A DNA stretch of 64,000 bases from an uncultured Bacteroidales bacterium (GCA_949291555.1 CASEWE010000002.1:1-64000); one strand, 5' to 3'. Counted from the first letter of the stretch, positions 6,836-16,558 are shown. A program made the numbers and translations. Notes: generated from the letters alone by a model not told the origin.

Positions 6836-9055
6836 TTATTTGACCACTAATTTGGCCGTTGCAACGCGGCCGTCTCCCAACCGCACTTCCACGATATACA
6901 TTCCCGCTTTCAGGTTGCCGATCGGATAAGCCGCCTCGCTTGCCGGCCAACGTTCCATCTCGGCCCCTTGCAGGTTGAGCAAACGCACCGCTTCCACCGA
7001 TTCCTCGTCCACGCCCGAGACGGAAAAACTTTCCCGCGCCGGGTTCGGCATCAAGGAGATTCCGGCTTCAGCCGGCCGGAGGGAAGTTTCTGTTCCCGCA
7101 ACCCGGGAAAACTTCGCCGTAAGCCGCGCGCTGGCTCCTACCACTACCGACAAGGAATCCTGCTCGTTGAACACCGAACCCGCCAAGTTCCAGTAATCGA
7201 ACTGCCAGCCCGGGTTCGCCTTTGCCACGATAATGGCCGAACTGCCTTCCTCGTAAATCCCGCCTCCGCGCACAGTGCCGGCTTCCTGCGGATCGGCTAT
7301 CAGATAAAGGTTGCACTGGGCCGGCATTTCCAATATCTTCGTTATCCGGTAGCTTTCCTTGCCCGATGCGTCCACTTCGCAAATGGCGTAATTATGAACC
7401 CAGCCGCCGCGGGCCGTCGAATCGTGGAACTCCCCTTCGCCAGCCGGCAGGTTGTCGGCTATCAGCAGGTTGTCGCGGTAAATCCGCAAAAACGCCGGCG
7501 CCGGCGCCGACTCGTCCACCGACCAGTACAATCCGGGAACCTTGTTCCCATCGGTCTTCACGATATTGAAATCCTGCAAATACAGCGCTTCGAAAGGTTT
7601 CTCGTAGCCAGAAACCGCACGCAAGGCCGCGGCCGCGTCCACGATACCCGAATTTTCGGCAATCCCGGCCGTTAACGAAGGCTGGGCCGAAGCCATCAGA
7701 AGGGAACGCAAATCGCGGGCATCCAGCGTGGAATCGTAAGAAAGCAGCAAAGCGCAAATCGACGAGACCAAAGGCGCGGCCATGGAAGTCCCCATCATCC
7801 GGTCGTAATGCTTTCCTTCAAATTCCGCATACCCCCAATAGTACAAGTCCTGGCTGACGCAAAAGGTGGTGCTGAAAATATAATCCTGCAAATCCGGATT
7901 GGGGCCCAAGCCGCCCGGGGCCAGCACGTCGACCCAGCCGCCGTAATTGGAAAATTCCGAGATATTGCGGTCGTAATCGCAAGACCCCACGGAAATCACT
8001 TCCGGGTAGGCGGCCGGGTAAGAAACCGCGTTCACCCCATCGTTACCCGCCGAAGCCACGAAAACCACCCCGGCTTTGGCCGCCGCCTGGATAAGGGCGT
8101 ACTCGGTCCGTGAAGGCTCGGAACTCCCGAACGACATGTTGATGACCTTGGCGCCGTTCTCCACCGCCCATGAAATCCCGTCCCCCACGTTCGAAATATC
8201 GATGCCGTCATCGATCCCGCAGGAAATCCCCATCAAGGTCACCCCGCCCGCAACAGAAGCGATGCCGGTGCCATTGTTGTTCAACGCGCCTGCAATGCCG
8301 GCGCTATGCGTTCCGTGCGACCAATTGTACAAAGCGCAAGATCCCTCCAACAAAGACGTCTCATCGCAATACTGGCTGTTGTCGAGCGTCGATGGCGGGG
8401 CGCTGGAGGCTTCGCCCGAAACCGCATTGTACTGCAAGTCCGTTGCTATCTGCAAGTCCTCGTGTTCGCCCCAAACGGCATTGTCGAGAACCGCCAGCCT
8501 TACCGAAGGCTTCCCTTGGCAAATCTGCCAAGCTTCTTCCGTGTTCACCATATCCAGATGCCAGCGCAAATCCAAATCCCCGACAAGGGCGTTCTGCCAG
8601 TACGGATCGTCCGGCCCGGATTTCCCGTTTATCTTGTAAACGGGCACCTTTTCCGCATATTCCACAGAAGGATCGGAGGCCAAGGCTTCCAGCAATTCTT
8701 CCACTTCCCCGCTCAAGACCTCGATCCGGAACAAGCCGCTCGTGGCCGAGTCCAAACGAAGGCCGACGCTCACGGCCTGCGGGGAGAGGACGAATTCCTG
8801 CGCCAACTTTTTCCCGAAAGGCAAAGCCTCTACGGAAACCCGGCTCCCGGCCTTGAAAACCGGCATGCTCTTCCGGGCATCCGGCTTCAATTTCACATAA
8901 ACCGAATTCTGAGCCCAGCCGCTTCCGCCGCCAACAAGCAGGAGCAGCGGGAACAAGAACAGGCAAAACGCCATTTTCCCTTTTCCGGAGAGAAACCGCC
9001 CGGGACTGCCCGGGAAAAACTTCATTTCCTTTTTTTGTATTTCCATGTTTTTCAT
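6836..9055 (-). CDS. Secreted subtilisin-like (S8) protease, T9SS cargo
   Basis: 739 residues. The N-terminus has a hydrophobic signal segment at about 28-48 ending GWAQN; the start could also be one of the later Mets (residues 4 or 11). A propeptide-like region precedes the S8 domain. The catalytic triad is Asp191 (VLDNAVWGEHEDL), His247 (SHGTHSAG) and Ser424 (GTSMAAP), with the oxyanion Asn338 in SAGND. The usual D-T-G is D-N-A here. After the protease come a fibronectin-like stretch, an InlB B-repeat-like segment (ADPQEAGTVRGGG, FDYWNL) and a type A-like T9SS C-terminal domain (LMPNPARESF, LKAGMYIVEV, AKLVVK). It is a paralogue of the next gene (9259-11499), with the same domain order. The likely role is extracellular proteolysis. 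Confidence 0.93.
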   Translation of the reverse strand: MKNMEIQKKEMKFFPGSPGRFLSGKGKMAFCLFLFPLLLLVGGGSGWAQNSVYVKLKPDARKSMPVFKAGSRVSVEALPFGKKLAQEFVLSPQAVSVGLRLDSATSGLFRIEVLSGEVEELLEALASDPSVEYAEKVPVYKINGKSGPDDPYWQNALVGDLDLRWHLDMVNTEEAWQICQGKPSVRLAVLDNAVWGEHEDLQIATDLQYNAVSGEASSAPPSTLDNSQYCDETSLLEGSCALYNWSHGTHSAGIAGALNNNGTGIASVAGGVTLMGISCGIDDGIDISNVGDGISWAVENGAKVINMSFGSSEPSRTEYALIQAAAKAGVVFVASAGNDGVNAVSYPAAYPEVISVGSCDYDRNISEFSNYGGWVDVLAPGGLGPNPDLQDYIFSTTFCVSQDLYYWGYAEFEGKHYDRMMGTSMAAPLVSSICALLLSYDSTLDARDLRSLLMASAQPSLTAGIAENSGIVDAAAALRAVSGYEKPFEALYLQDFNIVKTDGNKVPGLYWSVDESAPAPAFLRIYRDNLLIADNLPAGEGEFHDSTARGGWVHNYAICEVDASGKESYRITKILEMPAQCNLYLIADPQEAGTVRGGGIYEEGSSAIIVAKANPGWQFDYWNLAGSVFNEQDSLSVVVGASARLTAKFSRVAGTETSLRPAEAGISLMPNPARESFSVSGVDEESVEAVRLLNLQGAEMERWPASEAAYPIGNLKAGMYIVEVRLGDGRVATAKLVVK

Positions 9056-9076
9056 GTTAAACGCATTTTCCGTATC

Positions 9077-9161
9077 ATCCGGATTTTCTTGTGCTATCCG
9101 GATCTTCCTGTGCCATCCGGAACTTCCGCATCATCCGGAACTTCCCGCGGAACTCTCCGGA
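9077..9161. repeat. Degenerate 19-bp tandem repeat between the subtilases
   Basis: ATCCGGA recurs at 9077, 9096, 9115 and 9133 (periods 19, 19, 18), with a diverged CTCCGGA at 9155. The unit is close to ATCCGGAACTTCCTGTGCC. It fills the spacer upstream of the 6836-9055 gene. No -7 box for that gene was found here. Confidence 0.8.
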
Positions 9162-9258
9162 CAATGCGGTTTCCGCCGCTTTTCCCTCTTTCCCGAACCG
9201 AGGAAAAGGAAGAGACCTTTTCAAAACGAATCTTGCCAAAACGCGGCCGGGAACAATC

Positions 9259-11499
9259 CTAACGCTTGACGAACTTCCCGCTCGCCACACTCCCTTCCCG
9301 CGAGAAAGCCTGCAAGAGATACAGGCCGGGGGCGAGGTCGGCCACATTCACCGAAGAGGAGGCCGGCACGTCCTTCCGGGCGCATGCGCCGGTGAGGGAT
9401 ATTACCTGGATTTTTTCCGCCGTGAAAGATCCGGGCCACTGCACATGCAGCACTTCCCCGACCGGATTCGGCCCGAGACGCAATCCGGAAACCAAGGCCG
9501 GGCTTTCAAGGCCGGCTTCTTTTTCAAAATGCGCCACGACACCCAAGTATTCCTGCTCCATCGACAAGGACAAGACCGGGTTCTCGTAAGCTTCCCCTGT
9601 CCACTGGTCGTAATACGACCAGCGCACGAAACGGTAGCCCGGATTGGGTTCGGCTATCAAGCGGGCATTGGAACGGGGCTCGTACCGGCCCGTGCCGTAG
9701 ATATTCCCGCCTTCCGCCGGGTCGGCCGTGGCCTGCAAGCGGTAGTAGGCCCCGATCGAAACGAACACTTCCTTCCGGTACGACTCCTCGCCTTGGGAAA
9801 CCCCGCAAATCTCGTATTTATGATTCATCAGCATCGAGGCCGTATCGCGGATATTCCCGTCTTCAACCGGCAGGTTGTCGATCAGCAGGACCCCGTTCCG
9901 GTACAGCCGCAAAAAATCCGGACGGGAAGAAGCCTGAGGGTCTACCGTCCAATAAACCTTGGCAATGCCCGACTCGCACACGCCGGAAAAAGAGGCAATG
10001 AAATCGGGTTCGATCCGCTTTACCCGGCTGTCGACCGCTTTCAAGGCCGCTTCGGCGTCGATAATTCCTGAAGCCTCGCTGATGCCCAAGTCCTGGCCTT
10101 TTTGCGCCGTGCTGACAAGCAATTCTTCCATTTCCCGAGGGGTCACCGTGGAATCCTTGCTCAGAATCAGCGCGCACAAGGCCGAAACCAAAGGCGTTGC
10201 CATGGACGAGCCTTCCATGTAATCGTAGTATTCCCCTTCAAACTGGACATACCCGGCATTGGGAAGCACTTGCGAGCGGCAAAAAGTGGTGCTGAACACT
10301 TTTTCCACCGAACTGGGCCCTTGCCCGCCGGGGGCCATCACATCGACCCAGCCGCCGTAATTGCTCAACCGGGCGCGGGTCTTGTCGTAATTGCAAGCCC
10401 CCACGCTGATAACTCCGGGGAGGGCTGCCGGATAATTGTATTCATCGTAAGTAGCCGAATTGCCTGCCCCCGCCACGATAATCACGCCTTCATCGACCAA
10501 GGCGGCAATCAGTTCTTTTTCCGTAGCCGTGCTGGAATATGCGCTCCAGGAGCAATTGATCACTTTCGCCCCCTGGTTGGCGGCCCAGCGCATCCCTTCA
10601 TAAGGGTTCCCGGGCAATTCGTACGACTGGATGGAAGGCGCAGCCACGGCCAGCAAATCGACGCCGCTCCCCAAAGAAGCCACGCCGACCCCGTTTCCCG
10701 AAACGGCAGCCAGCAAACCGGCCACGTGGGTGCCATGCGACCAGTTATACGACTCGCAGGCATACTGGTCCAACACATCCTGCTCGCAAATCTCGTCTTG
10801 ATCCAAGCCCGCGCCCATGTGGAGCGGGGAGGAGGTCTGCTCGCCCGTCCCGCAATGGTACTGGCGGCCTCCGGGTATCTTCAGATCCTCGTGTTCGCCC
10901 CAGATGGCATTATCGACCACCGCCACGGTGACCGCCGGCGAGCCGGTTTGCAGGGCCCAAGCACCCTCGGCATTGATCAAGTCCAGATGCCATTTCAGGT
11001 TCAAGCCCGTTTCCATTCCATAGTAAGGGTCGTCCGGCGCTTTCCTCCCAATGGAGAAAGCTGCCTTTTCCGGCAACAAGGAAGCATCCGCCCCGCTTCC
11101 CGAACACAAGCGGAACACAGGCGCCGCTTCCACCCGTTCCACGGCGGCGTTCCGGCGCAAAGCTTCGATTACGGCAGGCACGTCGCCCTCCGGACGGACA
11201 TAAAGCACGTATACCCCGTCCATGGACGCATTGGCTTTCAAGGCCAGCGGGCCGGCATAAGGCGCCAGCATGGAAAAACACGCATCGTCTTGCTTCCCGG
11301 CATTAGCCCAAGGCAATTCCGAAAGGGAAACCTTGTCGAGACGGGCATGCTCCCGGCCGTTTTTCTCCATCCCGGCACGGAATTTCACATAAATCGCACG
11401 GCTCTGCCCGGATTGCCCGTCCGTTCCCGCTTCGGCGCGGACCCAGCAGCATCCTGCCAACAAACCCATGAGTAAACCGAACACTATTTTCCTTTTCAT
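9259..11499 (-). CDS. Secreted subtilisin-like (S8) protease, T9SS cargo, paralogue
   Basis: 746 residues with a signal peptide MKRKIVFGLLMGLLAGCCW. The peptide contains LAGC, which fits a lipobox and would be unusual for T9SS cargo. S8 residues are Asp196 (VVDNAIWGEHEDL), His255 (SHGTHVAG), Asn347 (AGAGN) and Ser432 (GSSMATP). As in its neighbour, D-T-G is replaced by D-N-A. The order after the protease is the same: a fibronectin-like part, an InlB B-repeat-like part (ADPAEGGNIYGTGRY, FVRWSY) and a T9SS C-terminal domain (LGPNPVGEVLHV, LAPGLYLLQA, GKFVKR). Length, order and motifs show the two genes arose by tandem duplication and then diverged strongly. The substrate is unknown. Confidence 0.93.
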   Translation of the reverse strand: MKRKIVFGLLMGLLAGCCWVRAEAGTDGQSGQSRAIYVKFRAGMEKNGREHARLDKVSLSELPWANAGKQDDACFSMLAPYAGPLALKANASMDGVYVLYVRPEGDVPAVIEALRRNAAVERVEAAPVFRLCSGSGADASLLPEKAAFSIGRKAPDDPYYGMETGLNLKWHLDLINAEGAWALQTGSPAVTVAVVDNAIWGEHEDLKIPGGRQYHCGTGEQTSSPLHMGAGLDQDEICEQDVLDQYACESYNWSHGTHVAGLLAAVSGNGVGVASLGSGVDLLAVAAPSIQSYELPGNPYEGMRWAANQGAKVINCSWSAYSSTATEKELIAALVDEGVIIVAGAGNSATYDEYNYPAALPGVISVGACNYDKTRARLSNYGGWVDVMAPGGQGPSSVEKVFSTTFCRSQVLPNAGYVQFEGEYYDYMEGSSMATPLVSALCALILSKDSTVTPREMEELLVSTAQKGQDLGISEASGIIDAEAALKAVDSRVKRIEPDFIASFSGVCESGIAKVYWTVDPQASSRPDFLRLYRNGVLLIDNLPVEDGNIRDTASMLMNHKYEICGVSQGEESYRKEVFVSIGAYYRLQATADPAEGGNIYGTGRYEPRSNARLIAEPNPGYRFVRWSYYDQWTGEAYENPVLSLSMEQEYLGVVAHFEKEAGLESPALVSGLRLGPNPVGEVLHVQWPGSFTAEKIQVISLTGACARKDVPASSSVNVADLAPGLYLLQAFSREGSVASGKFVKR

Positions 11500-11587
11500 C
11501 GCTTTCTTTTTTGATTTTCAAACAGGTCTCCGGCATGGTCGCCCCATGCCTCGCCCCTGCCGCCCGCCTGCCGCAAGCGGCCTCGTC

Positions 11588-11704
11588 CTACGACAAGGCC
11601 ACTTGGTACAGCAGGACGGCGCACAGAAGCATCATGGCCAGACAAAACGCCAACGCGGCGAATTGCCGGTTCCTTCTTGTCCTTGCCCGGGTCTTATCAG
11701 TCAT
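11588..11704 (-). CDS. 38-residue single-pass membrane peptide, translationally coupled
   Basis: An ATG at 11704 lies inside the end of the preceding 1157-residue gene. The sequence ATGACTGA gives both this start and that gene's TGA stop, an 8-nt overlap typical of coupled translation. The peptide begins MTDKTRARTRRNRQF, strongly basic, then has one hydrophobic segment of about 20 residues (AALAFCLAMMLLCAVLLYQV) and ends at TAG 11588. The layout is a small membrane protein with the basic N-terminus inside. It resembles no family I know. The region has a GC-rich imperfect hairpin at its end (about 11578-11604). A chance ORF is possible, but charge, hydrophobic block and stop overlap together are suggestive. 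Confidence 0.45.
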   Translation of the reverse strand: MTDKTRARTRRNRQFAALAFCLAMMLLCAVLLYQVALS

Positions 11705-14700
11705 GAACCACTATCTTCTTTACCGACACGGAACGGGCCGTCTTCACTTGCAGGAAATAAACCCCTGCCGGCAAGCCTGCCACGCCGATTTCCATGAACT
11801 CGAATTCTCCTTGCCGCTGGAGATGGCATTCCCCGCGGTTATCGAACAACCGCAATTCCGAAATCGGTTCCCGCGAGGACACCTTCACCACCGAAGACGC
11901 CGGATTCGGCCAAACCCGCAAGCCCGCGGCTTCATCGTCCAACCGGTTGGAAGCATCGTCCACACAAACGAAGTACACCGTCAAGGCGTTGTTGGTCGAA
12001 TCCGGATCGTTGGGATAACAAATCTCGACCCGGACCTCATGGCGGCCAACCTCCGAGAAATCGGCTTTGCGCTTCAAGGGGATTGCGGTAGCGGCAGCCA
12101 AATCGGCCGTATCCACCCATTCCTGTCCGTCTATTTTCCAGCGCACAATGGCATCCTCGACCGCCACATTCCCGTAATTGACCACTTGGGCCGTGATTTC
12201 CTCGTCCGAAGTCATCAGGGAGCTGTCCTGAGGGCCGCTTATCGCGTACACAGCCAGATCCACCGGCGGATAAAGCGGTTTTTCCGGACCAAGGTTCAAG
12301 CGAAGCACCATATACCCGTCTTGCTTGCCGGTCAGATGCCCCGCATAATCCTGCGTGTAGAAAATTCCTTCCGGCGTGCTGTCGGCCCAGTAGCCGGGAT
12401 TGATCTTGGGCGATACCAGCGCGGCGAAATACCAGCCGGGCTCCATGCCGGCCGGCCCGACCGCTACCGTATGGAATCCCGCCTTGGAAGGCGCCGCGAA
12501 CAATTGCCGGCATACCGTGTCTTCCACGGTTTGCGAAGCGGAAACCCGGCAAAGGATAAACGCCATCGTGTCGCGGTCCTGCGAACCGTTCATGGCAAAC
12601 GTGATCGAGGTCAGCGTATCGGGGGCAACCAATTGGAAGATGTTCCCCGCCGGGGTAGAAGGCATGTAATCCTGAATCACCTTCCCGACAACGGCCTTTT
12701 CCTTGGCCATGACCGAGTCGCTCGCTTCCACCCGTATCGAAAGCGTGTTGTCTTCCGGATATTCATCGGTCGAGTCGGAAACCACGCAAGCACGGATTTC
12801 ATAAACGGTACCCGCTTCCGCGCCCGAAAGCTCGAAAGGAATGCTGTCGGAGGCCTCGAAGAACCTGTTTTCCGAGCCCCCGGCCGACAAGCCTATCCTC
12901 GGGTTGGCCGGAGGATTGAAACCCCGGTTGCGGAATGAAGCCGAGAAAACATGCGTTTCCCCGTTTATCTGGCTCTCCGGCATGACGGCCGAAAGGGTAG
13001 ACGAAGCGAAGCGTTCCAAACGAAGGTCGTTGTAGAAAGCCTCTTCCACCGAACAGGAAACCAAGGCGAAATTGGCGGAACTTCCGGCATCCACATACAG
13101 GGTATACGTCCCGATGGCTTCTATCCGGAAACAGGTATCGAAAGACACGAGGCCGCCTGCCGTGTACAAGTCATTCTTGCGGATGAGTTCCCGGGTTTCC
13201 TGCCCGTCCAAACTCATGAGGCCCGCCGAAAAACTGCCGTAGGAGGTTACGTACCCGTCATCGTACCCGGCTTTGCAGCGAAGCGCGATGCGGTACACGC
13301 CCGGTTCCAGGTCCATGCAGCGGGAATGGACTTTCCCGGCATTGGCAGATGCTTTCCAGAAACCGTTCTCGTCAAAAGTCCATTTCGAAGCCGTGTCGGC
13401 ATGCCATTCCGCGCGGGCCGGGCTTGCCGTATCGGAAAAATCGCTCGTGTAGGGGAATGCCGTTACCGGGTCGTAATGATGCAGCAGGGCTTCGAGCGTG
13501 TCGTTCTCGAAAATATCCTGCCCGGAACAGCTTCCCGCCACCGTCAAGGCATAAGCCCCGATAGCGGAAAAATCGATTTTCTCCGGCAGATACAACGTCT
13601 TGAGCGAACCGGCCTGAAGACTGTCGGAAAAAGGAATTTCCACCCATTGCGCATCGTTCAAGCGGTAGGCGATGGAATATCCGGCCATCGGCGCTTTCCC
13701 GGCATTGCGTATCACTAACCCGATGCTGTCCTCGGCCAGGGTGCAAGTGGAAGGAGGAAGAATCAAGGAAATAAGCTCGATGTCGGGAATCATGTCGTAG
13801 CGTCCGGTATCGAGGCCGAACTCGTCCACATAGACCGTATGGCTCCGGTTGTCCGGCGCTTCCGAAACAATCCCGATCGCGAAGTAGTAAACGCTGTCCT
13901 GCTCGAAATCGATGTTGAACACCGCTTGCTCCCAGTAATAATTATGCAATTGCGGCGGCCCGCTCGTGACCGGCGTCTGGATGGAAGAAACCTTTCCGGC
14001 CACTTTCATGCCGGCTACATCGGGCGAGAAGCCGTAGCGCAGCTCTATCGTCTCGGGATAAGCAAGGGAACCTCCTGTATAATAGAAACTGGCATGCTGG
14101 ATGCCGGCCTCGACCCTGAACGGGTCGGAAACCAAGTAGAGAGCCGCAGGATTGGAGGAACTGGAGCCCTGCAGGCATGCGGAAGTCTGCAACGCGGCCA
14201 AGGAAGAGGATATTTTCCTGACGCTCCACGAGCCTGCATACCCGCCGCCGAAGTCCACCGTCTGCCAGTGCTTCAGCGAATCCGCGCTTTCGAAATCATC
14301 GTGGAAAGGCATGCTGCGCACCGAAGGATGGTAAAGTTCCTCCAGAACGGAATTGTTACTTGCATCCCCGTCTTTTTCCATCCATACGAAAAACCGGGTT
14401 TCTATCCAGCCTTTTTCCGAAAAGTCGGGATTCTGCTTGAACGTGTAGGACAAGGTATCGCCCGGTCCCAAATCGCAATCCACCCATTCCCAGACCGAAT
14501 CGGCCTCGTTTACCTGGTAACCGGCCTTGAAGCGGGAAATCCGTTCCGTCCCCCCGTTGACCACCCGTATGGAAACCGTGTCTCCTGTTCCTAATCCGTG
14601 TCCCCATGAAGGCAATTCCACCCCGGCCAGCTCGATTTCGAACGGCGGCATGTAGGAGAGCATCACCGAGGATTTCACGTGGTACTTGTACGTGTACCCG

Positions 14701-15170
14701 GCTTCGAAGACGGCATCATCGGCATTCCTTTCGGCATCGCCCGAGACATAGCTCATATATCCGCCCGAATAAAAATACACCATGATGTAATCGTAAACCC
14801 CCGCTGGAATGTCGAGCGTGTCGGTCCTTCCGTTCAGCAGGCCCGAGGGAAGGCTGTCGGCCGCCGAGGCGTCTTGCGGGATTCGGTAATCGAAATTCGT
14901 ATCGTAAAATTGTTCGCGGCCCCTCCAGTTCGCGCGCGAGGTGATCGAACTGGGCAAGGAATACTGCGAATAATCCTGGCCGAAAGAAGCCGCCTCGCTG
15001 TCGAGCAGCATGTGCACGCCCAGATTCCCTTCCGGAAGACTGTCTACCGAAACGATTATCCGGGCTTTCCCTTCCGGAACTCCCGCTTCCTGCGCCGGCA
15101 AAACGCCGCATGAAAGCAATGAAGCCGCTACCAGTATCTGTTTTATTGTCCTGTCGAATCTCATCTTCAT
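11697..15170 (-). CDS. Secreted DUF2436 / adhesin-like T9SS cargo protein
   Basis: 1157 residues; signal peptide in the first 27 (ASLLSCGVLPAQ). Residues about 36-165 match DUF2436, the domain found in Porphyromonas gingipain/haemagglutinin polyproteins. Shared points are MLLDSEAASFGQDY, IPAGVYDYIM and DDAVFEAGYTYKYHV. A CARDB-like segment (about 180-280) follows, then a jelly-roll resembling cleaved-adhesin or choice-of-anchor J domains (starting FHDDFESAD). Next come further CARDB-like domains with the phrase NDTLEALLHHY and similar. A type A-like T9SS tail (RVWPNPASSVVKV, LPAGVYFLQV, KKIVVHD) ends the protein. No protease site is visible. The probable role is adhesion or binding at the cell surface. 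Its stop codon overlaps a 38-codon ORF. Confidence 0.88.
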   Translation of the reverse strand: MKMRFDRTIKQILVAASLLSCGVLPAQEAGVPEGKARIIVSVDSLPEGNLGVHMLLDSEAASFGQDYSQYSLPSSITSRANWRGREQFYDTNFDYRIPQDASAADSLPSGLLNGRTDTLDIPAGVYDYIMVYFYSGGYMSYVSGDAERNADDAVFEAGYTYKYHVKSSVMLSYMPPFEIELAGVELPSWGHGLGTGDTVSIRVVNGGTERISRFKAGYQVNEADSVWEWVDCDLGPGDTLSYTFKQNPDFSEKGWIETRFFVWMEKDGDASNNSVLEELYHPSVRSMPFHDDFESADSLKHWQTVDFGGGYAGSWSVRKISSSLAALQTSACLQGSSSSNPAALYLVSDPFRVEAGIQHASFYYTGGSLAYPETIELRYGFSPDVAGMKVAGKVSSIQTPVTSGPPQLHNYYWEQAVFNIDFEQDSVYYFAIGIVSEAPDNRSHTVYVDEFGLDTGRYDMIPDIELISLILPPSTCTLAEDSIGLVIRNAGKAPMAGYSIAYRLNDAQWVEIPFSDSLQAGSLKTLYLPEKIDFSAIGAYALTVAGSCSGQDIFENDTLEALLHHYDPVTAFPYTSDFSDTASPARAEWHADTASKWTFDENGFWKASANAGKVHSRCMDLEPGVYRIALRCKAGYDDGYVTSYGSFSAGLMSLDGQETRELIRKNDLYTAGGLVSFDTCFRIEAIGTYTLYVDAGSSANFALVSCSVEEAFYNDLRLERFASSTLSAVMPESQINGETHVFSASFRNRGFNPPANPRIGLSAGGSENRFFEASDSIPFELSGAEAGTVYEIRACVVSDSTDEYPEDNTLSIRVEASDSVMAKEKAVVGKVIQDYMPSTPAGNIFQLVAPDTLTSITFAMNGSQDRDTMAFILCRVSASQTVEDTVCRQLFAAPSKAGFHTVAVGPAGMEPGWYFAALVSPKINPGYWADSTPEGIFYTQDYAGHLTGKQDGYMVLRLNLGPEKPLYPPVDLAVYAISGPQDSSLMTSDEEITAQVVNYGNVAVEDAIVRWKIDGQEWVDTADLAAATAIPLKRKADFSEVGRHEVRVEICYPNDPDSTNNALTVYFVCVDDASNRLDDEAAGLRVWPNPASSVVKVSSREPISELRLFDNRGECHLQRQGEFEFMEIGVAGLPAGVYFLQVKTARSVSVKKIVVHD

Positions 15171-15262
15171 GACATTTTACTGCGTTCGAGACAGCCTCTT
15201 GCCTTGCTCCACGGCTTCCTCGACGGGAAAACAGAGGCGAAAGCAAGAGGCCTCCTCAAAAA

Positions 15263-16558
15263 TCAAAACACGTTCACTTTATGAACCACCACGGCCTGGC
15301 CCGCCTGCATGCGGACAAGGTACAGGCCCGGAACCGGCGCCGTCCATTCCTGACAGCCATCCACCTTGCCTTCCAGCAAGCGTTGCCCGCTCAGGTTGTA
15401 AATTTCCAAACGGGCATCCCGTTCCGACTCCATGCAAATCCGCCCGGCTTTTGCATAGGCGCGGGTGCCATCCAGAACAGCCGGCTCGTTGTCCACATGG
15501 CCGATCGCGGTAATGAAAAACTCAGTCCGGCAAGCATCCTCGCCTACAAGCAGCGGAAAGAAATCGTTTTCCATCTGCCCGCTCACTTTCAAGCCCGGCG
15601 TAAGGAAATTGGTAATCCCGTTTTTCATCGTGTAATCGATTCCATCGATCAAGGTGCGTCCTTCTTCGGTCCGCCAAGTGTAACGGGTCGTGTAGCCCTC
15701 GCAGTCGTACCCGGCCGAAAAGTCCACGCCGCCCACGGTATCGGCCATGGGAAGCGGCTTCTGGGGAGCATACTTGTACGACCTGTCGGTCAACGGATGG
15801 AACAACGGCAAAGTCCCTATCGTCAAATAGTTGTTCATGCAAAGAAGATAGGTCATGTCCGGGTTGGCCGAAATGTCCAGCACGGTAAGGTCGTTGTCGT
15901 TGCAGATAAGCTGGCGCATTTTGGGGTTATGGCTCAAATCGAGGCTTTCCAAACCGCATCCCGAGCATTGCAGATCCCACAATTCCGGATTGTTGCTCAC
16001 ATCGATGCTTTTCAAAGGATTGCTGCCGATATAAAGGTTTTCCAGCTTGGAGTTCTTCGAAACATCCAGCGAGGTGAAACCGCAATCAGGCACGGTCAGA
16101 TGCCGCAACTCCCCCAGCATGGAAACATCGAGGCCTTCCATCGGATTGCCGGTCAGGGTCAGTTCTTCCAGCTTCAAATTCGCCGACAAGTCTACCGATT
16201 TCAGCTCGTTGCCGCCGAAGCCCAAACAAGTGGCATTGACCAAGGCGCTCAAGTCCACTTCGGTGAAACCGGCATCGTAAATGGAAAACACCCAAAGGTT
16301 TTCCGCGTCCCCGTATACGGTCACCTTGCCCGATTCCCCTATCTGGCCCGGAAAAACATTCACGATGGACGTATCCAGATGCAGCGGTTCCCGGACCCCG
16401 TTCCCCCAGTCTATCTCGATGGTGGCCGGCACAAGGGAACGCACGCGGAGAGCCGTTTCCCGGCCTATATCCGCAGAAGTCCCCATGAAAACAACGTCTT
16501 GCGAAAAAGCTATCAAGGAGGCGAACACGCCTATCAAACTGAAAAATAATTTTTTCAT
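15263..16558 (-). CDS. Secreted leucine-rich-repeat T9SS cargo protein
   Basis: 431 residues with signal peptide MKKLFFSLIGVFASLIAFSQ. A short N-terminal domain precedes about six LRRs of roughly 21 residues with the pattern LDVSxNxxLxxLxxxxNxL (residues about 115-250). After the LRRs is a module shared with the next gene: Y-x-W-R-T, then GIDYTMKNGIT and ENDFF. A short T9SS-type tail ends it (MESERDARLEIYNLSG, PGLYLVRM). It is the paralogue of 16654-18204, in tandem and on the same strand. LRR proteins of this kind in Bacteroidales act at the surface in adhesion; the ligand is unknown. No TAnnTTTG box was found upstream. Confidence 0.9.
   Translation of the reverse strand: MKKLFFSLIGVFASLIAFSQDVVFMGTSADIGRETALRVRSLVPATIEIDWGNGVREPLHLDTSIVNVFPGQIGESGKVTVYGDAENLWVFSIYDAGFTEVDLSALVNATCLGFGGNELKSVDLSANLKLEELTLTGNPMEGLDVSMLGELRHLTVPDCGFTSLDVSKNSKLENLYIGSNPLKSIDVSNNPELWDLQCSGCGLESLDLSHNPKMRQLICNDNDLTVLDISANPDMTYLLCMNNYLTIGTLPLFHPLTDRSYKYAPQKPLPMADTVGGVDFSAGYDCEGYTTRYTWRTEEGRTLIDGIDYTMKNGITNFLTPGLKVSGQMENDFFPLLVGEDACRTEFFITAIGHVDNEPAVLDGTRAYAKAGRICMESERDARLEIYNLSGQRLLEGKVDGCQEWTAPVPGLYLVRMQAGQAVVVHKVNVF

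Noticed and set aside
15194..15251. Inverted repeat GCCTCTTGC / GCAAGAGGC after the first LRR gene
   Set aside because: The 40-nt loop and lack of a T-run make it a poor terminator; it could be chance in GC-rich sequence.
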